This document shows positions 16,583 to 27,866 of a stretch of 64,000 nt of DNA, in pieces. Source of the stretch: Streptomyces sp. JH14 (lineage in GTDB: Bacteria; Actinomycetota; Actinomycetes; Streptomycetales; Streptomycetaceae); NCBI RefSeq assembly GCF_029428675.1, contig NZ_JAJNEL010000001.1, positions 4,340,001 to 4,404,000 on the forward strand, read 5' to 3'. Each line of letters begins with the position of its first letter. Positions within the stretch are counted from its first letter, which is position 1. A program made the position numbers and the translations under genes. Below the pieces are notes generated by a model. That model made no database searches, had not been told where the DNA came from, and saw only the letters and a program-made list of their open reading frames with translations.

Positions 16583-17542
16583 ATGAAAAGGGGCGGGCCG
16601 GTCCCGGTGCGGCGCCGTATGGGCGGTGCGCGCCGGGGCGCGGTCCGCGCGGCCATGGCCGCGCTCCTCGTCACCGCCGTCGCCTCCGGCTGTTCCCCGG
16701 GATCCGGCGGCCGCGCCGAGCACCGGGCCGCCGGCGCCGCGGCCGGCCTTCCCGGCGCCCCCGGCCGGGCCGCCGGCCCAGCCCGCGATCCGTCCGGGTA
16801 CGCCGAGAAGCTGCAGCGGACGCAGGCCGCCCGCGCCGCGGCCGCCAGGAGGTGGGGGCTGGAGCAGACCCCGCTGGTCCCTCCCGACCCGCCCGCCGTG
16901 AAACCACACCTCACCACCCGCAAGGGGTTCGAGGTCAAGGGCGGCGACGACTCGCTGCCTCCTGTCTTCACCACCGTCCCGACCGAGGAGCGGATCGTCT
17001 TCCTGACGATCGACGACGGCGACTACAAGGACCCCGAGCTGCTGCGGATGATGTCGGAGCTGCAGATCCCGTACAGCGCCTTCCTCAGCGACTACCTGGT
17101 GCGCAACGACTACGGGTACTTCAAGGAGGCGCGGGACCGGGGTGTCACCCTCAACAACCATACGGTCGACCACTCCTATCTGCCCGGCCTCTCGTACAGC
17201 GACCAGAAGCGCCAGATCTGCGGCCAGCAGGACATCCTCGAGAAGGAGTACGGCCAGCGGCCCACCCTCTTCCGGCCGCCGTACGGCAACTACAACGGGG
17301 ACACGCTGCGCATCGCGCGGTCCTGCGGCATCAAGGCCGTGCCGCTGTGGGCCGAGGAGGCGTTTCCCGACCGCATGGAGTGGCGGGAGCCGGACCGCGA
17401 TCTGCATCCCGGCGACATCATCCTCACGCATTTCCATGGCGCCAAGGACTGGGGCGGCACCATGGCCGACCTGATCCGCGCGGTCATGAAGACCATCACG
17501 GACAAGGGGTACGCGGTGGCCCGGCTGGAGGACTACGTATGA
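16583..17542 (+). CDS. polysaccharide deacetylase family lipoprotein
   Basis: A 319-aa extracytoplasmic enzyme that probably removes acetyl groups from a cell-wall glycan. The N-terminus is a lipoprotein signal (twin-Arg-like basic start, hydrophobic AAMAALLVTAV, lipobox VASGC with Cys about residue 37). The NodB/CDA1 domain begins about residue 145: catalytic TIDDGDY, the metal motif HTVDHSY, RPPYGNYNG, and LTHFHG near the end. The motif-1 second Asp is kept. ATG 16583 follows GGGGG and is preferred to an upstream in-frame start at 16541. Its stop overlaps the next lipoprotein gene (ATGA). Confidence 0.92.
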   Translation: MKRGGPVPVRRRMGGARRGAVRAAMAALLVTAVASGCSPGSGGRAEHRAAGAAAGLPGAPGRAAGPARDPSGYAEKLQRTQAARAAAARRWGLEQTPLVPPDPPAVKPHLTTRKGFEVKGGDDSLPPVFTTVPTEERIVFLTIDDGDYKDPELLRMMSELQIPYSAFLSDYLVRNDYGYFKEARDRGVTLNNHTVDHSYLPGLSYSDQKRQICGQQDILEKEYGQRPTLFRPPYGNYNGDTLRIARSCGIKAVPLWAEEAFPDRMEWREPDRDLHPGDIILTHFHGAKDWGGTMADLIRAVMKTITDKGYAVARLEDYV

Positions 17543-17880
17543 GCAGGGCCCGCCGGCCGCTGGCCGGAGTGCTGGCGGCCGTTGCGCTCCTGACCGCCGC
17601 CACGGGGTGCGCGCAGTCGGTCGACCCGATCGAACGGCTGGGCCGGAAGGCCGCGCAGAAGGTGCACCACCCGCACCCGGCCCCGGCGCCCACGGCGGGT
17701 GTGCAAGGGGATCACGGGGAGCTGGGGCCGATGGCCGTCGTCGCCTGCGACCGGTGGGGCGGACCGCAGGATCCGGGGCACGTGCGGCCGTCGCCGCCGC
17801 TGGGGAAGCGGCACTGGTGGCGGGCCCGGCCGGACTCGCACGACGCGGTGGACGCGGCGGCCGCGTGCGACCGGCGTTAG
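17539..17880 (+). CDS. small putative lipoprotein
   Basis: A 113-aa protein coupled to the deacetylase by an ATGA overlap. Signal peptide with basic start and hydrophobic AGVLAAVALLTAA, then ATGC as a weak lipobox (Cys about residue 25). The mature part is short, Pro/His rich and has two further Cys. No domain is recognised. Coupling to the deacetylase suggests a shared place at the cell envelope; the function is unknown. Confidence 0.7.
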   Translation: MSRARRPLAGVLAAVALLTAATGCAQSVDPIERLGRKAAQKVHHPHPAPAPTAGVQGDHGELGPMAVVACDRWGGPQDPGHVRPSPPLGKRHWWRARPDSHDAVDAAAACDRR

Positions 17881-17954
17881 GGCCTGTCCGGCGGATCATG
17901 CCGGGCTCGCGCCCATGGCCCCGTCCGTGGCCGTTGCGCCACGCGCGGGGTCAA

Positions 17955-17981
17955 TTGGCACTCCGCTTGACCGAGTGCTAA
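17955..17981 (+). promoter_or_regulatory. CIRCE operator 1 (HrcA site) of groES-groEL1
   Basis: TTGGCACTC-N9-GAGTGCTAA at 17955-17963 and 17973-17981, an almost exact match to the CIRCE consensus TTAGCACTC-N9-GAGTGCTAA bound by HrcA. It overlaps the -35 element at 17967-17972. Confidence 0.93.
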
Positions 17982-17996
17982 TCGCGGTCATAGTCT
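17967..17996 (+). promoter_or_regulatory. groES promoter
   Basis: TTGACC (17967-17972) and TAGTCT (17991-17996) separated by 18 bases form a vegetative-type promoter lying inside and just after CIRCE 1, so HrcA binding would block polymerase. Confidence 0.7.
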
Positions 17997-18001
17997 CAGG
18001 T

Positions 18002-18028
18002 CTGGCACTCCCCACTGGAGAGTGCCAG
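18002..18028 (+). promoter_or_regulatory. CIRCE operator 2 (HrcA site)
   Basis: CTGGCACTC-N9-GAGTGCCAG at 18002-18010 and 18020-18028; the arms are a perfect palindrome. It lies just downstream of the -10, about where transcription starts, and adds a second HrcA block. Confidence 0.93.
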
Positions 18029-18143
18029 CAGTACTGCGCGACTGGCAGGTCCGGCACCCGCGACGACGGATCCACCTGGTCGCCACCCCAAGACAGTTAA
18101 CCCCGCAGTTAACCCCGAGATCTCCGAAGGGGGAGGCCGGATC

Positions 18144-18452
18144 GTGACGACCACCAGCTCCAAGGTTGCCATCAAGCCGCTTGAGGACCGCATTGTGGTC
18201 CAGCCGCTCGACGCCGAGCAGACCACGGCCTCTGGCCTGGTCATCCCGGACACCGCCAAGGAGAAGCCCCAGGAGGGCGTCGTCCTGGCCGTGGGCCCGG
18301 GTCGCTTCGAGAACGGCGAGCGTCTGCCGCTCGACGTCAACACCGGTGACATCGTGCTCTACAGCAAGTACGGCGGCACCGAGGTGAAGTACAACGGCGA
18401 GGAGTACCTCGTCCTCTCGGCTCGCGACGTGCTCGCGATCATCGAGAAGTAA
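18144..18452 (+). CDS. groES: co-chaperonin GroES
   Basis: The 102-aa lid of the GroEL chaperonin. [18 protein letters not shown], the mobile loop [35 protein letters not shown] and the C-terminus DVLAIIEK are all typical. GTG start at 18144 follows GGGGGAGG. Two CIRCE operators upstream show HrcA heat-shock control. It is 100 bp before groEL1 and surely cotranscribed with it. Confidence 0.98.
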   Translation: MTTTSSKVAIKPLEDRIVVQPLDAEQTTASGLVIPDTAKEKPQEGVVLAVGPGRFENGERLPLDVNTGDIVLYSKYGGTEVKYNGEEYLVLSARDVLAIIEK

Positions 18453-18501
18453 TTCACCCACGTTTGCTTCTGATCTGCGCCCCTGGCCCCCTGCGAAATA
18501 A

Positions 18502-20178
<1,677 letters not shown>

Positions 20179-20210
20179 CGCGTAGCCGTACCGGCTCACA
20201 GCCGGCCCTG

Positions 20211-20257
20211 GAAGGCCTCCTGTTCCCGCTGCTCAGCGGCGGGCGCGGGGGGCCTTC
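20211..20257 (+). terminator. possible groESL terminator
   Basis: GAAGGCC (20211-20217) pairs with GGCCTTC (20251-20257), and within it CCGCTG pairs with CAGCGG (20226-20231 / 20234-20239). It lies 33 bp behind groEL1. There is no U-tract, as is common in Streptomyces. Confidence 0.45.
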
Positions 20258-20298
20258 GGCGTTCCCGGCCGCGCGCGGTGCCCGCCGGTGCTCTGCGG

Positions 20299-20994
20299 TC
20301 AGTCGAGCGCGTCGAGCCGGCGCATGAGGCCCATGAGGTCCTCGTGCCACCAGCCCTCCTGGATCCTGCCGTCCTTGAACCGGAAGATCGTGGTGCCGGT
20401 CATCGTGCACTGTCTGCCCGTCGGCGCGATGCCCATGAAGTCGCCCTTGTGGGTGCCGGTCCAGGTCCACAGCGTCACGACGTCGTCGCCCTGGCAGATC
20501 TGCCGGTCCAGGGCGAAGGTGAAGTCGAAGGCAGCCCGCCAGCCGGCGATGTCGTCCCGGAGGCGGTCGGACCCGATCACGGTGTCCTCCTCCTTGGCGA
20601 CGTCGTGGTCGATGTAGTCGGCGGCGAACACCTCGTCGATGGCGTCCAGGTTGCCTCCGACGGCGATCTCGTGGAAGAACCGACGGGACAGTGTCTGGTT
20701 CAACTGTTCCTCGCGGACCACGTCGAGCCCGGTGAAGGTGGGCATCCCGTCGCAGAGCGCCACCATTTCGTGGAAGATCCGGTCGGTCTCCGGCAGCGTG
20801 GAGTTCGTCATCGCGTCCTCGTACGACGGGAATTCGACGATCTCCACGTAGTGGGACCCGTCGGAGCGGTCCTTGCCGGTCAGGCTGTGCGTGGCGGTCC
20901 GGGCACCCTTGGTCTGTTCGACCCACTCGTCCATGAGGCGGTCCATGTCATCGAACCGCTCCGTCTTGCAGTCGATCACCTGTACATATCTCAT
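20299..20994 (-). CDS. SnoaL-like ester cyclase / nuclear-transport-factor-2 fold protein
   Basis: A 231-aa protein. The first about 100 residues (MRYVQVIDCKTERFDDMDRL, ATHSLTGKDRSDGSHYVEIV) look like a dimeric alpha/beta barrel; the C-terminal half (SRRFFHEIAVGGNLDAIDEV, DYIDHDVAKEED, GWRAAFDFTFALD, DDVVTLWTWTGTHKGDFMGI, GTTIFRFKDGRIQEGWWHED) is a SnoaL-type polyketide/ester cyclase-like NTF2 fold. ATG 20994 is preceded by GGGAG and replaces an upstream in-frame start at 21033. Substrate unknown. It faces groEL1 tail to tail. Confidence 0.82.
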   Translation of the reverse strand: MRYVQVIDCKTERFDDMDRLMDEWVEQTKGARTATHSLTGKDRSDGSHYVEIVEFPSYEDAMTNSTLPETDRIFHEMVALCDGMPTFTGLDVVREEQLNQTLSRRFFHEIAVGGNLDAIDEVFAADYIDHDVAKEEDTVIGSDRLRDDIAGWRAAFDFTFALDRQICQGDDVVTLWTWTGTHKGDFMGIAPTGRQCTMTGTTIFRFKDGRIQEGWWHEDLMGLMRRLDALD

Positions 20995-21339
20995 GGTGTC
21001 TCCCGGTGCCGCGAGCCGATGGGATGGTTCCATTTTAGTGAGATGCGGGGTTTGCGACGGTTCGGGCGGGCGGTCGGGCCGCGCGATCCAGGCTCCGGCG
21101 CGTACCGGCTCCGCGGGGCGGGCCGGCCGCGAACCGCCCCTCCCGTCCGTCGTCCGGTGCGGCTCGTCATCCGGCGACCCCGCGACATGCGGAGCCGGCG
21201 GGCCGTGCGACGGTGGGAGTCCGGACGGACATGAGGATCCGTCACATCCGGTGCGGCACTGCGCGCCCCGGCCCCGGCAGGCATCGCCGAGGGCCCGGAG
21301 CTGCGCGGCGGCATCCGGCCCGGTGCGGGCTCGCCCGCC
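20995..21339. other. 345-bp gene-free stretch
   Basis: Upstream of the ester cyclase gene and downstream of the SDR gene on the same (minus) strand. The first 60 bases near 21040 (CCATTTTAGTGAG) are less GC-rich and may hold the ester cyclase promoter. I see no coding frame with protein-like composition and no clear hairpin. Confidence 0.5.
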
Positions 21340-22113
21340 CTACTGCGGCCCGTACTTGCGGCCCGTCTTGGAGGTGACCCCGCCGAGCAGTCCGCGCGGC
21401 GCCACCTTCACCAGGCCCATCAGCGTCTTGTACCGCGCGTCCGGGATCGAGACCGACTTGCCGCGTGCCAGATCCGCCAGCGCCGCCGCCACCAGCTTGT
21501 CCGCGTCGAGCCACATCCAGCCGGGGATGTTGCCGGTCCCCATGCCGGCCCGCTCATGGAACTCGGTCCGTACGAAACCGGGGCAGAGCGCCATCAGCCG
21601 AACCCCCGACCCGGCCAGGTCCTTCGCCGCGCCCTGGGTGAACTGCACGACCCATGCCTTGGACGCGCCGTACGTCCCGCGCGGCACGAACGCCGCCACC
21701 GAGGCCACATTGACGACCCCGCCCCGCCCGCGCTCCTTCATCCCGGCCGCGGCCGCCGAGGTCAGCCGCAGGACCGCCTCGCAGTGCACCTTCAGCATCT
21801 TCAGCTCATCGGCCGTCGACACCTCCAGATAGCGGCCCTTGTTGCCGAACCCGGCATTGTTGATCAGCAGGTCGACGGACTGCCGGCGGTCCGTCAGGCG
21901 GTCCTCGACCGAGGCGATCCCGTCGTCCTCGGACAGATCGGCGGTCAGCACCTCGGCCTCGATGCCGTGCCGGTCGTGCAGTTCGGTGGCTTGCTCCCGG
22001 AGTCGCTCGGTGTTGCGCGCCACCAGCACCAGGTTGTGCCCGTCGGCCGCGAGCCGCCGCGCGAAGGCGGCCCCGATTCCCGCGGTGGCGCCCGTAATCA
22101 GTGCAGTCGTCAT
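21340..22113 (-). CDS. short-chain dehydrogenase/reductase (SDR) family oxidoreductase
   Basis: A 257-aa classical SDR. The cofactor loop is TGATAGIGAAFARRLAADG, DLSEDDG and NNAGFGNKG follow, and the catalytic set is Ser in NVASVAAFVPRG and Tyr-x3-Lys in YGASKAW. The substrate is unknown. ATG 22113 starts MTTALITGAT; the frame is open upstream to 22155, but those residues are not family-like. It lies 34 bp behind the MOSC gene on the same strand. Confidence 0.92.
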   Translation of the reverse strand: MTTALITGATAGIGAAFARRLAADGHNLVLVARNTERLREQATELHDRHGIEAEVLTADLSEDDGIASVEDRLTDRRQSVDLLINNAGFGNKGRYLEVSTADELKMLKVHCEAVLRLTSAAAAGMKERGRGGVVNVASVAAFVPRGTYGASKAWVVQFTQGAAKDLAGSGVRLMALCPGFVRTEFHERAGMGTGNIPGWMWLDADKLVAAALADLARGKSVSIPDARYKTLMGLVKVAPRGLLGGVTSKTGRKYGPQ

Positions 22114-22147
22114 ACGCGGCACGTTAATGCCACACCCACCGCGCCGA

Positions 22148-22822
22148 TCACTCACCCGCAGCTTCGGACTTCACGTACTTCAGGGCCGAACGCAGTACCC
22201 CGGGATGGAGCGTGTCCCGGGCCGGGAGCAGCCGCGGCAGCAGCTCCCGGCGGGTCGTCGAGGCCAGGAACTCCAACTGCACGGTGACGTCGTGGTCCGG
22301 CCGGTGCGCGATCTCGACCGGGTCCCCGGCGCGTATCCCGCCCGGCTCGATCACCCGCAGGTAGGCACCAGGGGCGGCCGCCGCCGTGAACCGCCTGACC
22401 CAGCGGCTCTCGCCGAGGTGACCGGCGAACGTACGGCACGGAATGCGGCTCGACGTGACCTCCAGCACCAGATCGGGGCCCACCCGCCAGCGCTCGCCGA
22501 TCCTCGCGCCGCTCACGTCCAGCCCGGCGGTCGTCAGGTTCTCGCCGAACGCGCCATTGGCCAGCGGGCGGCCGAGCGCGTCCTCCCAGGCGTCGAGGTC
22601 CTCGCGGGCGAATGCGTACACGGCCTGGTCGCTGCCGCCGTGATGGCGCAGGTCGCAGACCGCGTCCCCGGCCAGTCCGCTGCCGCCGGTGCCCTTGGGG
22701 CCGGGGTCGGTGACGCGCACCAGGCCGTCGGCCGGATGCTTGTCGATCCCCGTGACACCGCCGGCGGCGTCGGTGTGGTCGACCGCCACGGGCCGTCCCG
22801 TGTTCACCGTCAGCAACTTCAT
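22148..22822 (-). CDS. MOSC domain-containing protein (YiiM-like)
   Basis: A 224-aa protein of the MOSC family (molybdenum-cofactor sulfurase C-terminal-like). MKLLTVNTGRPV, DLRHHGGSDQAVYAFAREDL, FGENLTTAGLDV, IGERWRVGPDLVLEVTSSR and PCRTFAGHL, with the conserved Cys that may carry sulfur or bind a metal. YiiM-type members are linked to molybdoenzyme-dependent detoxification. ATG 22822 is preferred, with ATG 22840 as alternative. It is divergent from the LysR gene at 22921 and may be its target. Confidence 0.9.
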   Translation of the reverse strand: MKLLTVNTGRPVAVDHTDAAGGVTGIDKHPADGLVRVTDPGPKGTGGSGLAGDAVCDLRHHGGSDQAVYAFAREDLDAWEDALGRPLANGAFGENLTTAGLDVSGARIGERWRVGPDLVLEVTSSRIPCRTFAGHLGESRWVRRFTAAAAPGAYLRVIEPGGIRAGDPVEIAHRPDHDVTVQLEFLASTTRRELLPRLLPARDTLHPGVLRSALKYVKSEAAGE

Positions 22823-22920
22823 CGACTTCGTCGGCTCCATGGGAGCAACGCTAACGACTTCGCCTCAAAGTCACACTCGGGTATCTCGCATCAGCCCCAA
22901 GAGCGCCTTATGGTTGAAGC

Positions 22921-23811
22921 GTGATCGAAGCCCGTCATCTCCGTGTCCTGCGCGCCGTGGCCGCCACCGGTTCGTTCTCCGCCGCCGCGCGCGAGCTGGG
23001 CTGCACGCAGCCGGCGGTCAGCCAGCAGATGAAGGCCCTGGAGTCCTCGGCGGGCACTCCACTGCTGATCCGGACGGGTCGAGAGATGCGGCTCACCCAG
23101 GCGGGTGAGGCTCTCGTGCGTCACGCCTCCGGCATCCTCGCCGGGCTGACCGCAGCCGAGGAGGAGGTCGCCGCGATCGCCGGACTTCGGGCCGGACGGG
23201 TCCGGCTCGTCTCGTTCCCCAGCGGCAGCTCCACGCTGGTCCCCGGCGCTCTGGCCGCCCTTCGCGCGGCCCACCCCGGGACCCGGGTCTCCCTGGTCGA
23301 GGCCGAGCCGCCGCGCTCGGTCGAAATGCTCCGCGAGGGTGACTGCGACATCGCGCTGGCGTTCCGTTACGGCACGTCGGGCGCCGAATGGGACGACCTG
23401 GTCGTCCGCCCGCTGCTCACCGACCGGCTGATCGGGCTGGTCCCCGACGGGCACCGGCTGTCCGGTGCGGAGGCGGTGGGGGTCGGCGAACTGGCCGAGG
23501 AGTCCTGGATCGCGGGATGCCCGCGCTGCCGACGTCAGCTGGTGGAGGTCTGCGAAGAGTCCGGCTTCACGCCCCGGATCGACTTCGCCACCGACGACTA
23601 TCCGGCGGTGATCGGCCTGGTCGGCGCCGGTCTGGGAGTGGCCGTGCTGCCGGAACTGGCGATCCGGTCGGTACGTCCCAAAGGGGCCCGCACCGTGACG
23701 GTGGAGCCTGCGATCGAGCGGGAGATCGTCGCGCTGACACTGCCCGATCTGGCCCAGGTCCCCGCCGTGGCGGCCACGTTGGACCAGCTCTCCCTTGCAG
23801 CCGCCCGTTAG
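22921..23811 (+). CDS. LysR family transcriptional regulator
   Basis: A 296-aa LTTR. The N-terminal winged helix (residues 1-62) reads LRVLRAVAATGSFSAAAREL and TQPAVSQQMKALE; the effector domain follows, with RVRLVSFPSGSSTLVPGAL and ESWIAGCPRCRRQLVEVC, and AVIGLVGAGLGVAVLPELA near the end. GTG start at 22921. The 98-bp gap to the MOSC gene is the likely shared operator region. The ligand is unknown. Confidence 0.93.
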   Translation: MIEARHLRVLRAVAATGSFSAAARELGCTQPAVSQQMKALESSAGTPLLIRTGREMRLTQAGEALVRHASGILAGLTAAEEEVAAIAGLRAGRVRLVSFPSGSSTLVPGALAALRAAHPGTRVSLVEAEPPRSVEMLREGDCDIALAFRYGTSGAEWDDLVVRPLLTDRLIGLVPDGHRLSGAEAVGVGELAEESWIAGCPRCRRQLVEVCEESGFTPRIDFATDDYPAVIGLVGAGLGVAVLPELAIRSVRPKGARTVTVEPAIEREIVALTLPDLAQVPAVAATLDQLSLAAAR

Positions 23812-23881
23812 GGCCTCTCGTCCGGCTCGGGCCCGGGGAAGCTGCTGAAACGTTTCTTCGGTTGGTGTGCGGCGCGGAGCG

Positions 23882-24220
23882 TCAGCCGTGGCCTGTCTGG
23901 GCGGCCAGCCCCGTAGACGCCCCTGCTGTGGCGATGAACCGGTTGCGGGCTCGCCCCATGAGCTCCTCGCGTTCGTCCTCGGTCAGTCCGCCCCACACGC
24001 CGTAGGGCTCGCGTACCGCCAGTGCGTGAGCCGCGCACTCGGCGCGTACCGGGCATCGCATGCAGACCTCTTTCGCCGAGTTCTCACGGGCGCTCCGGGC
24101 CGCCCCGCGCTCACCCTCCGGGTGGAAGAACAGTGAGCTGTCGACTCCACGGCAGGCCGCCAGCAGCTGCCAGTCCCACAGATCGGCGTTGGGTCCGGGA
24201 AGGCGGGAGAAATCTGCCAT
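23882..24220 (-). CDS. whiD: WhiB-like [4Fe-4S] transcription factor WhiD
   Basis: A 112-aa Wbl protein needed for late sporulation in Streptomyces; it carries a [4Fe-4S] cluster and acts with the principal sigma factor. The four cluster Cys are in LLAACRGV and EVCMRCPVRAEC, followed by the Wbl turn YGVWGGLTEDER and a basic tail. The start MADFSRLPGPNADLWDWQ at 24220 and the length equal those of S. coelicolor WhiD; the upstream in-frame extension to 24298 is not used. It is divergent from bldM. Confidence 0.96.
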   Translation of the reverse strand: MADFSRLPGPNADLWDWQLLAACRGVDSSLFFHPEGERGAARSARENSAKEVCMRCPVRAECAAHALAVREPYGVWGGLTEDEREELMGRARNRFIATAGASTGLAAQTGHG

Positions 24221-24634
24221 TGCTTGTCCCCTCAGAACCATGCTGGGTCGGAAACGTCGTTGTCGTGCGTCGTTGACCGTGCCCTTGCGACCGTACATCT
24301 ACGGTGTAAGTAGATGTAAATATGACTGATTGCGAATCTAGCCACAGACACCAGCAAAAGGGAAGAAAACCCGCTAAATGGGGCATACCTTCAGGTGAAG
24401 TGTCGATTGATGGGTCAACGACACGCGCCGCTCTCCTCCGTGTGCGGTCCCTCACGTAGAGTGCCGAACCTGGTCTTCGGACCCGTAACTCTTTCGAGTG
24501 ACCATCGTTGAGAGGGCGGAAGCGGTTGACGGAAAAAGCGATCGGGCAGATGTCCGAGAGTGTCAACCGCACAGGTGACGACTTGTATCAGCCTGGAGGT
24601 TCAAGGTGACGCGCATCAGCTGCGGAGGGCGGTC
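24221..24634. promoter_or_regulatory. whiD-bldM divergent regulatory region
   Basis: A 414-bp intergenic stretch, noticeably more AT-rich than its surroundings at 24290-24380. It holds a perfect 9-bp inverted repeat TACATCTAC-N7-GTAGATGTA (24294-24302 / 24310-24318), about 75 bp before whiD, and the BldN-type promoter at 24484-24511 for bldM. The repeat is placed for a regulator of whiD or both genes; I cannot name the factor. Confidence 0.6.
24484..24511 (+). promoter_or_regulatory. BldN-dependent promoter of bldM
   Basis: CGTAAC (24484-24489), 16-base spacer, CGTTGA (24506-24511). This is the sequence I know for the sigma-BldN promoter of bldM, placing bldM expression in the aerial-hyphae cascade. 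It lies 123 bp before the bldM start. Confidence 0.85.
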
Positions 24635-25246
24635 ATGACATCCGTCCTCGTCTGCGACGACTCCCCGCTTGCCCGAGAGGCGCTCCGTCGCGCGGTTGCG
24701 ACCGTGCCCGGCGTCGAGCGTGTGACGACGGCGGCCAACGGCGAGGAAGTTCTCCGCCGCTGGGGTGCCGACCGTTCGGATCTGATTCTGATGGACGTAC
24801 GCATGCCCGGTCTGGGGGGTGTGGAGACGGTCCGTCGGCTGCTCTCCGCGGACCCCGGGGCCCGGATCATCATGCTGACCGTCGCCGAGGACCTGGACGG
24901 TGTCGCGCTCGCGGTCGCCGCCGGTGCCCGCGGCTATCTGCACAAGGACGCCTCCCGCGCGGAGCTGCGGGCGACCGTCACCCAGGCACTGGCCGACCCG
25001 ACGTGGCGGCTCGCCCCGCGCCGGCTGCGGTCGGCCGAGATGGGTGCGGCGCCGACGCTCACGGCGCGTGAGATCCAGGTGCTCGAAGGGATGAGCCATG
25101 GCCGTTCCAACGCGGAGATCGGGCGCGAGCTCTTCCTCTCCGAGGACACGGTGAAGACGCACGCCCGGCGCCTGTTCAAGAAGCTCGGCGCCTCGGACCG
25201 GGCGCACGCCGTGGCGCTCGGCTTCCGCTGGGGCCTGGTGCGCTGA
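24635..25246 (+). CDS. bldM: response regulator BldM
   Basis: A 203-aa orphan NarL/FixJ response regulator required for aerial hyphae and sporulation, acting as a homodimer and as a heterodimer with WhiI. Receiver: CDDSPLAREAL, LILMDVRMPG with Asp at residue 54, HKDAS. LuxR-type HTH: LTAREIQVLEGMSHGRSNAEI and SEDTVKTHARRLFKKL. In S. coelicolor the Asp is reported to be dispensable, so activity is not thought to depend on phosphorylation. ATG 24635 follows GGAGGG; size equals the known protein. The extension to 24560 lies in its leader. Confidence 0.96.
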   Translation: MTSVLVCDDSPLAREALRRAVATVPGVERVTTAANGEEVLRRWGADRSDLILMDVRMPGLGGVETVRRLLSADPGARIIMLTVAEDLDGVALAVAAGARGYLHKDASRAELRATVTQALADPTWRLAPRRLRSAEMGAAPTLTAREIQVLEGMSHGRSNAEIGRELFLSEDTVKTHARRLFKKLGASDRAHAVALGFRWGLVR

Positions 25247-25450
25247 TGGCCGGCCCGCTGATGACCGGCCATGGCCGGTAGTCGGCCGCATCCCCGTCCG
25301 CACTCCGGCGGGCGGGGCGGCCGGGGTGCCGGACCGCCGATCGGGCGCTCGGCCCCCGCGCCATGTGACGCTTCCCGGCCGATGCCGCATCCTTGAGATG
25401 TGGAGTTCCTCGGGAACGATTCGGTCGAGCGGAAGGGGAGGGCGCAGGAC

Positions 25451-26116
25451 ATGACTTCCGGCGCACCCGCTCATAACGCTTCGGTGCACAACTACGGACG
25501 CGGTGCCACGGATGAAGCGGCGCCGAGGCACCATGGTCCGATGCGCGACGACGAGACAACGGTGATCGGTGCTCTGGTGCATCGCGCCGTCGACGGCGAC
25601 GCGCAGGCCACCCATGATCTGCTGGCCCATGTCCACCCCCTCGCACTGCGCTACTGCAGGTCCCGGCTGAACCGGCTGCCCGGTGATGCTCGCCACTTCG
25701 TGGAGGACCTGGCGCAGGAGGTCTGTGTCGCGGTGCTGATGGCGTTGCCGCGCTACAAGGACACCGGCAGACCCTTCGAAGCCTTTGTCTTCGCCATCGC
25801 CGGCCACAAGGTCGCCGATCTCCAGCGTGCCGCCATGCGGCACCCGGGATCGACGGCCGTGCCCTCCGACGAGATGCCGGAGCGGCCGGACGATTCGCTC
25901 GGCCCCGAGGAGCGCGCGCTGCTCAGCAGCGATGCGGCCTGGGCCAAGCAACTGCTCGCCAACCTTCCGGAGAACCAGCGCGAACTGCTGGTTCTGCGGG
26001 TCGCCGTCGGTCTGACCGCGGAGGAGACCGGGCAGATGCTCGGCATGTCGCCGGGCGCCGTCCGGGTCGCCCAGCACCGCGCGCTGAGCAGACTGCGGGC
26101 CCTCGCCGAGCAGTAG
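25451..26116 (+). CDS. shbA: ECF-type sigma factor ShbA (SigD-like)
   Basis: Sigma-70 family factor; in S. griseus the homologue transcribes hrdB, the gene for the principal sigma factor. Region 2: [54 protein letters not shown]. Region 4: [43 protein letters not shown] 25451 is preceded by a GGAGGG-like site and gives 221 aa; ATG 25541 ([10 protein letters not shown]) would give 191 aa and is the start I recall in other annotations. Lying between bldM and guaB fits the conserved order. Confidence 0.9.
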   Translation: MTSGAPAHNASVHNYGRGATDEAAPRHHGPMRDDETTVIGALVHRAVDGDAQATHDLLAHVHPLALRYCRSRLNRLPGDARHFVEDLAQEVCVAVLMALPRYKDTGRPFEAFVFAIAGHKVADLQRAAMRHPGSTAVPSDEMPERPDDSLGPEERALLSSDAAWAKQLLANLPENQRELLVLRVAVGLTAEETGQMLGMSPGAVRVAQHRALSRLRALAEQ

Positions 26117-26214
26117 TGCGGCACCGGCTTCACCCCCTGACGGAGTCCCGTACGAAGCTACAGAACCTCTGGGTGATCTTGCTCGTGGAATGAGACACCC
26201 CCGGAGGCCGTTAG

Positions 26215-27762
<1,548 letters not shown>

Positions 27763-27775
27763 CGCATCAGTACAG

Positions 27776-27813
27776 GTGAGGGGCGGTCCGGGCACACCGG
27801 GACCGCCCCTCAC
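27776..27813 (+). terminator. guaB terminator
   Basis: GTGAGGGGCGGTCC (27776-27789) and GGACCGCCCCTCAC (27800-27813) form a perfect 14-bp stem with a 10-base loop, 14 bp behind guaB. Confidence 0.85.
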
Positions 27814-27866
27814 CCGTGTGTCGGGGATACTGGGAAACGCAGACGTAGAGGGAAAGGCCACACATC

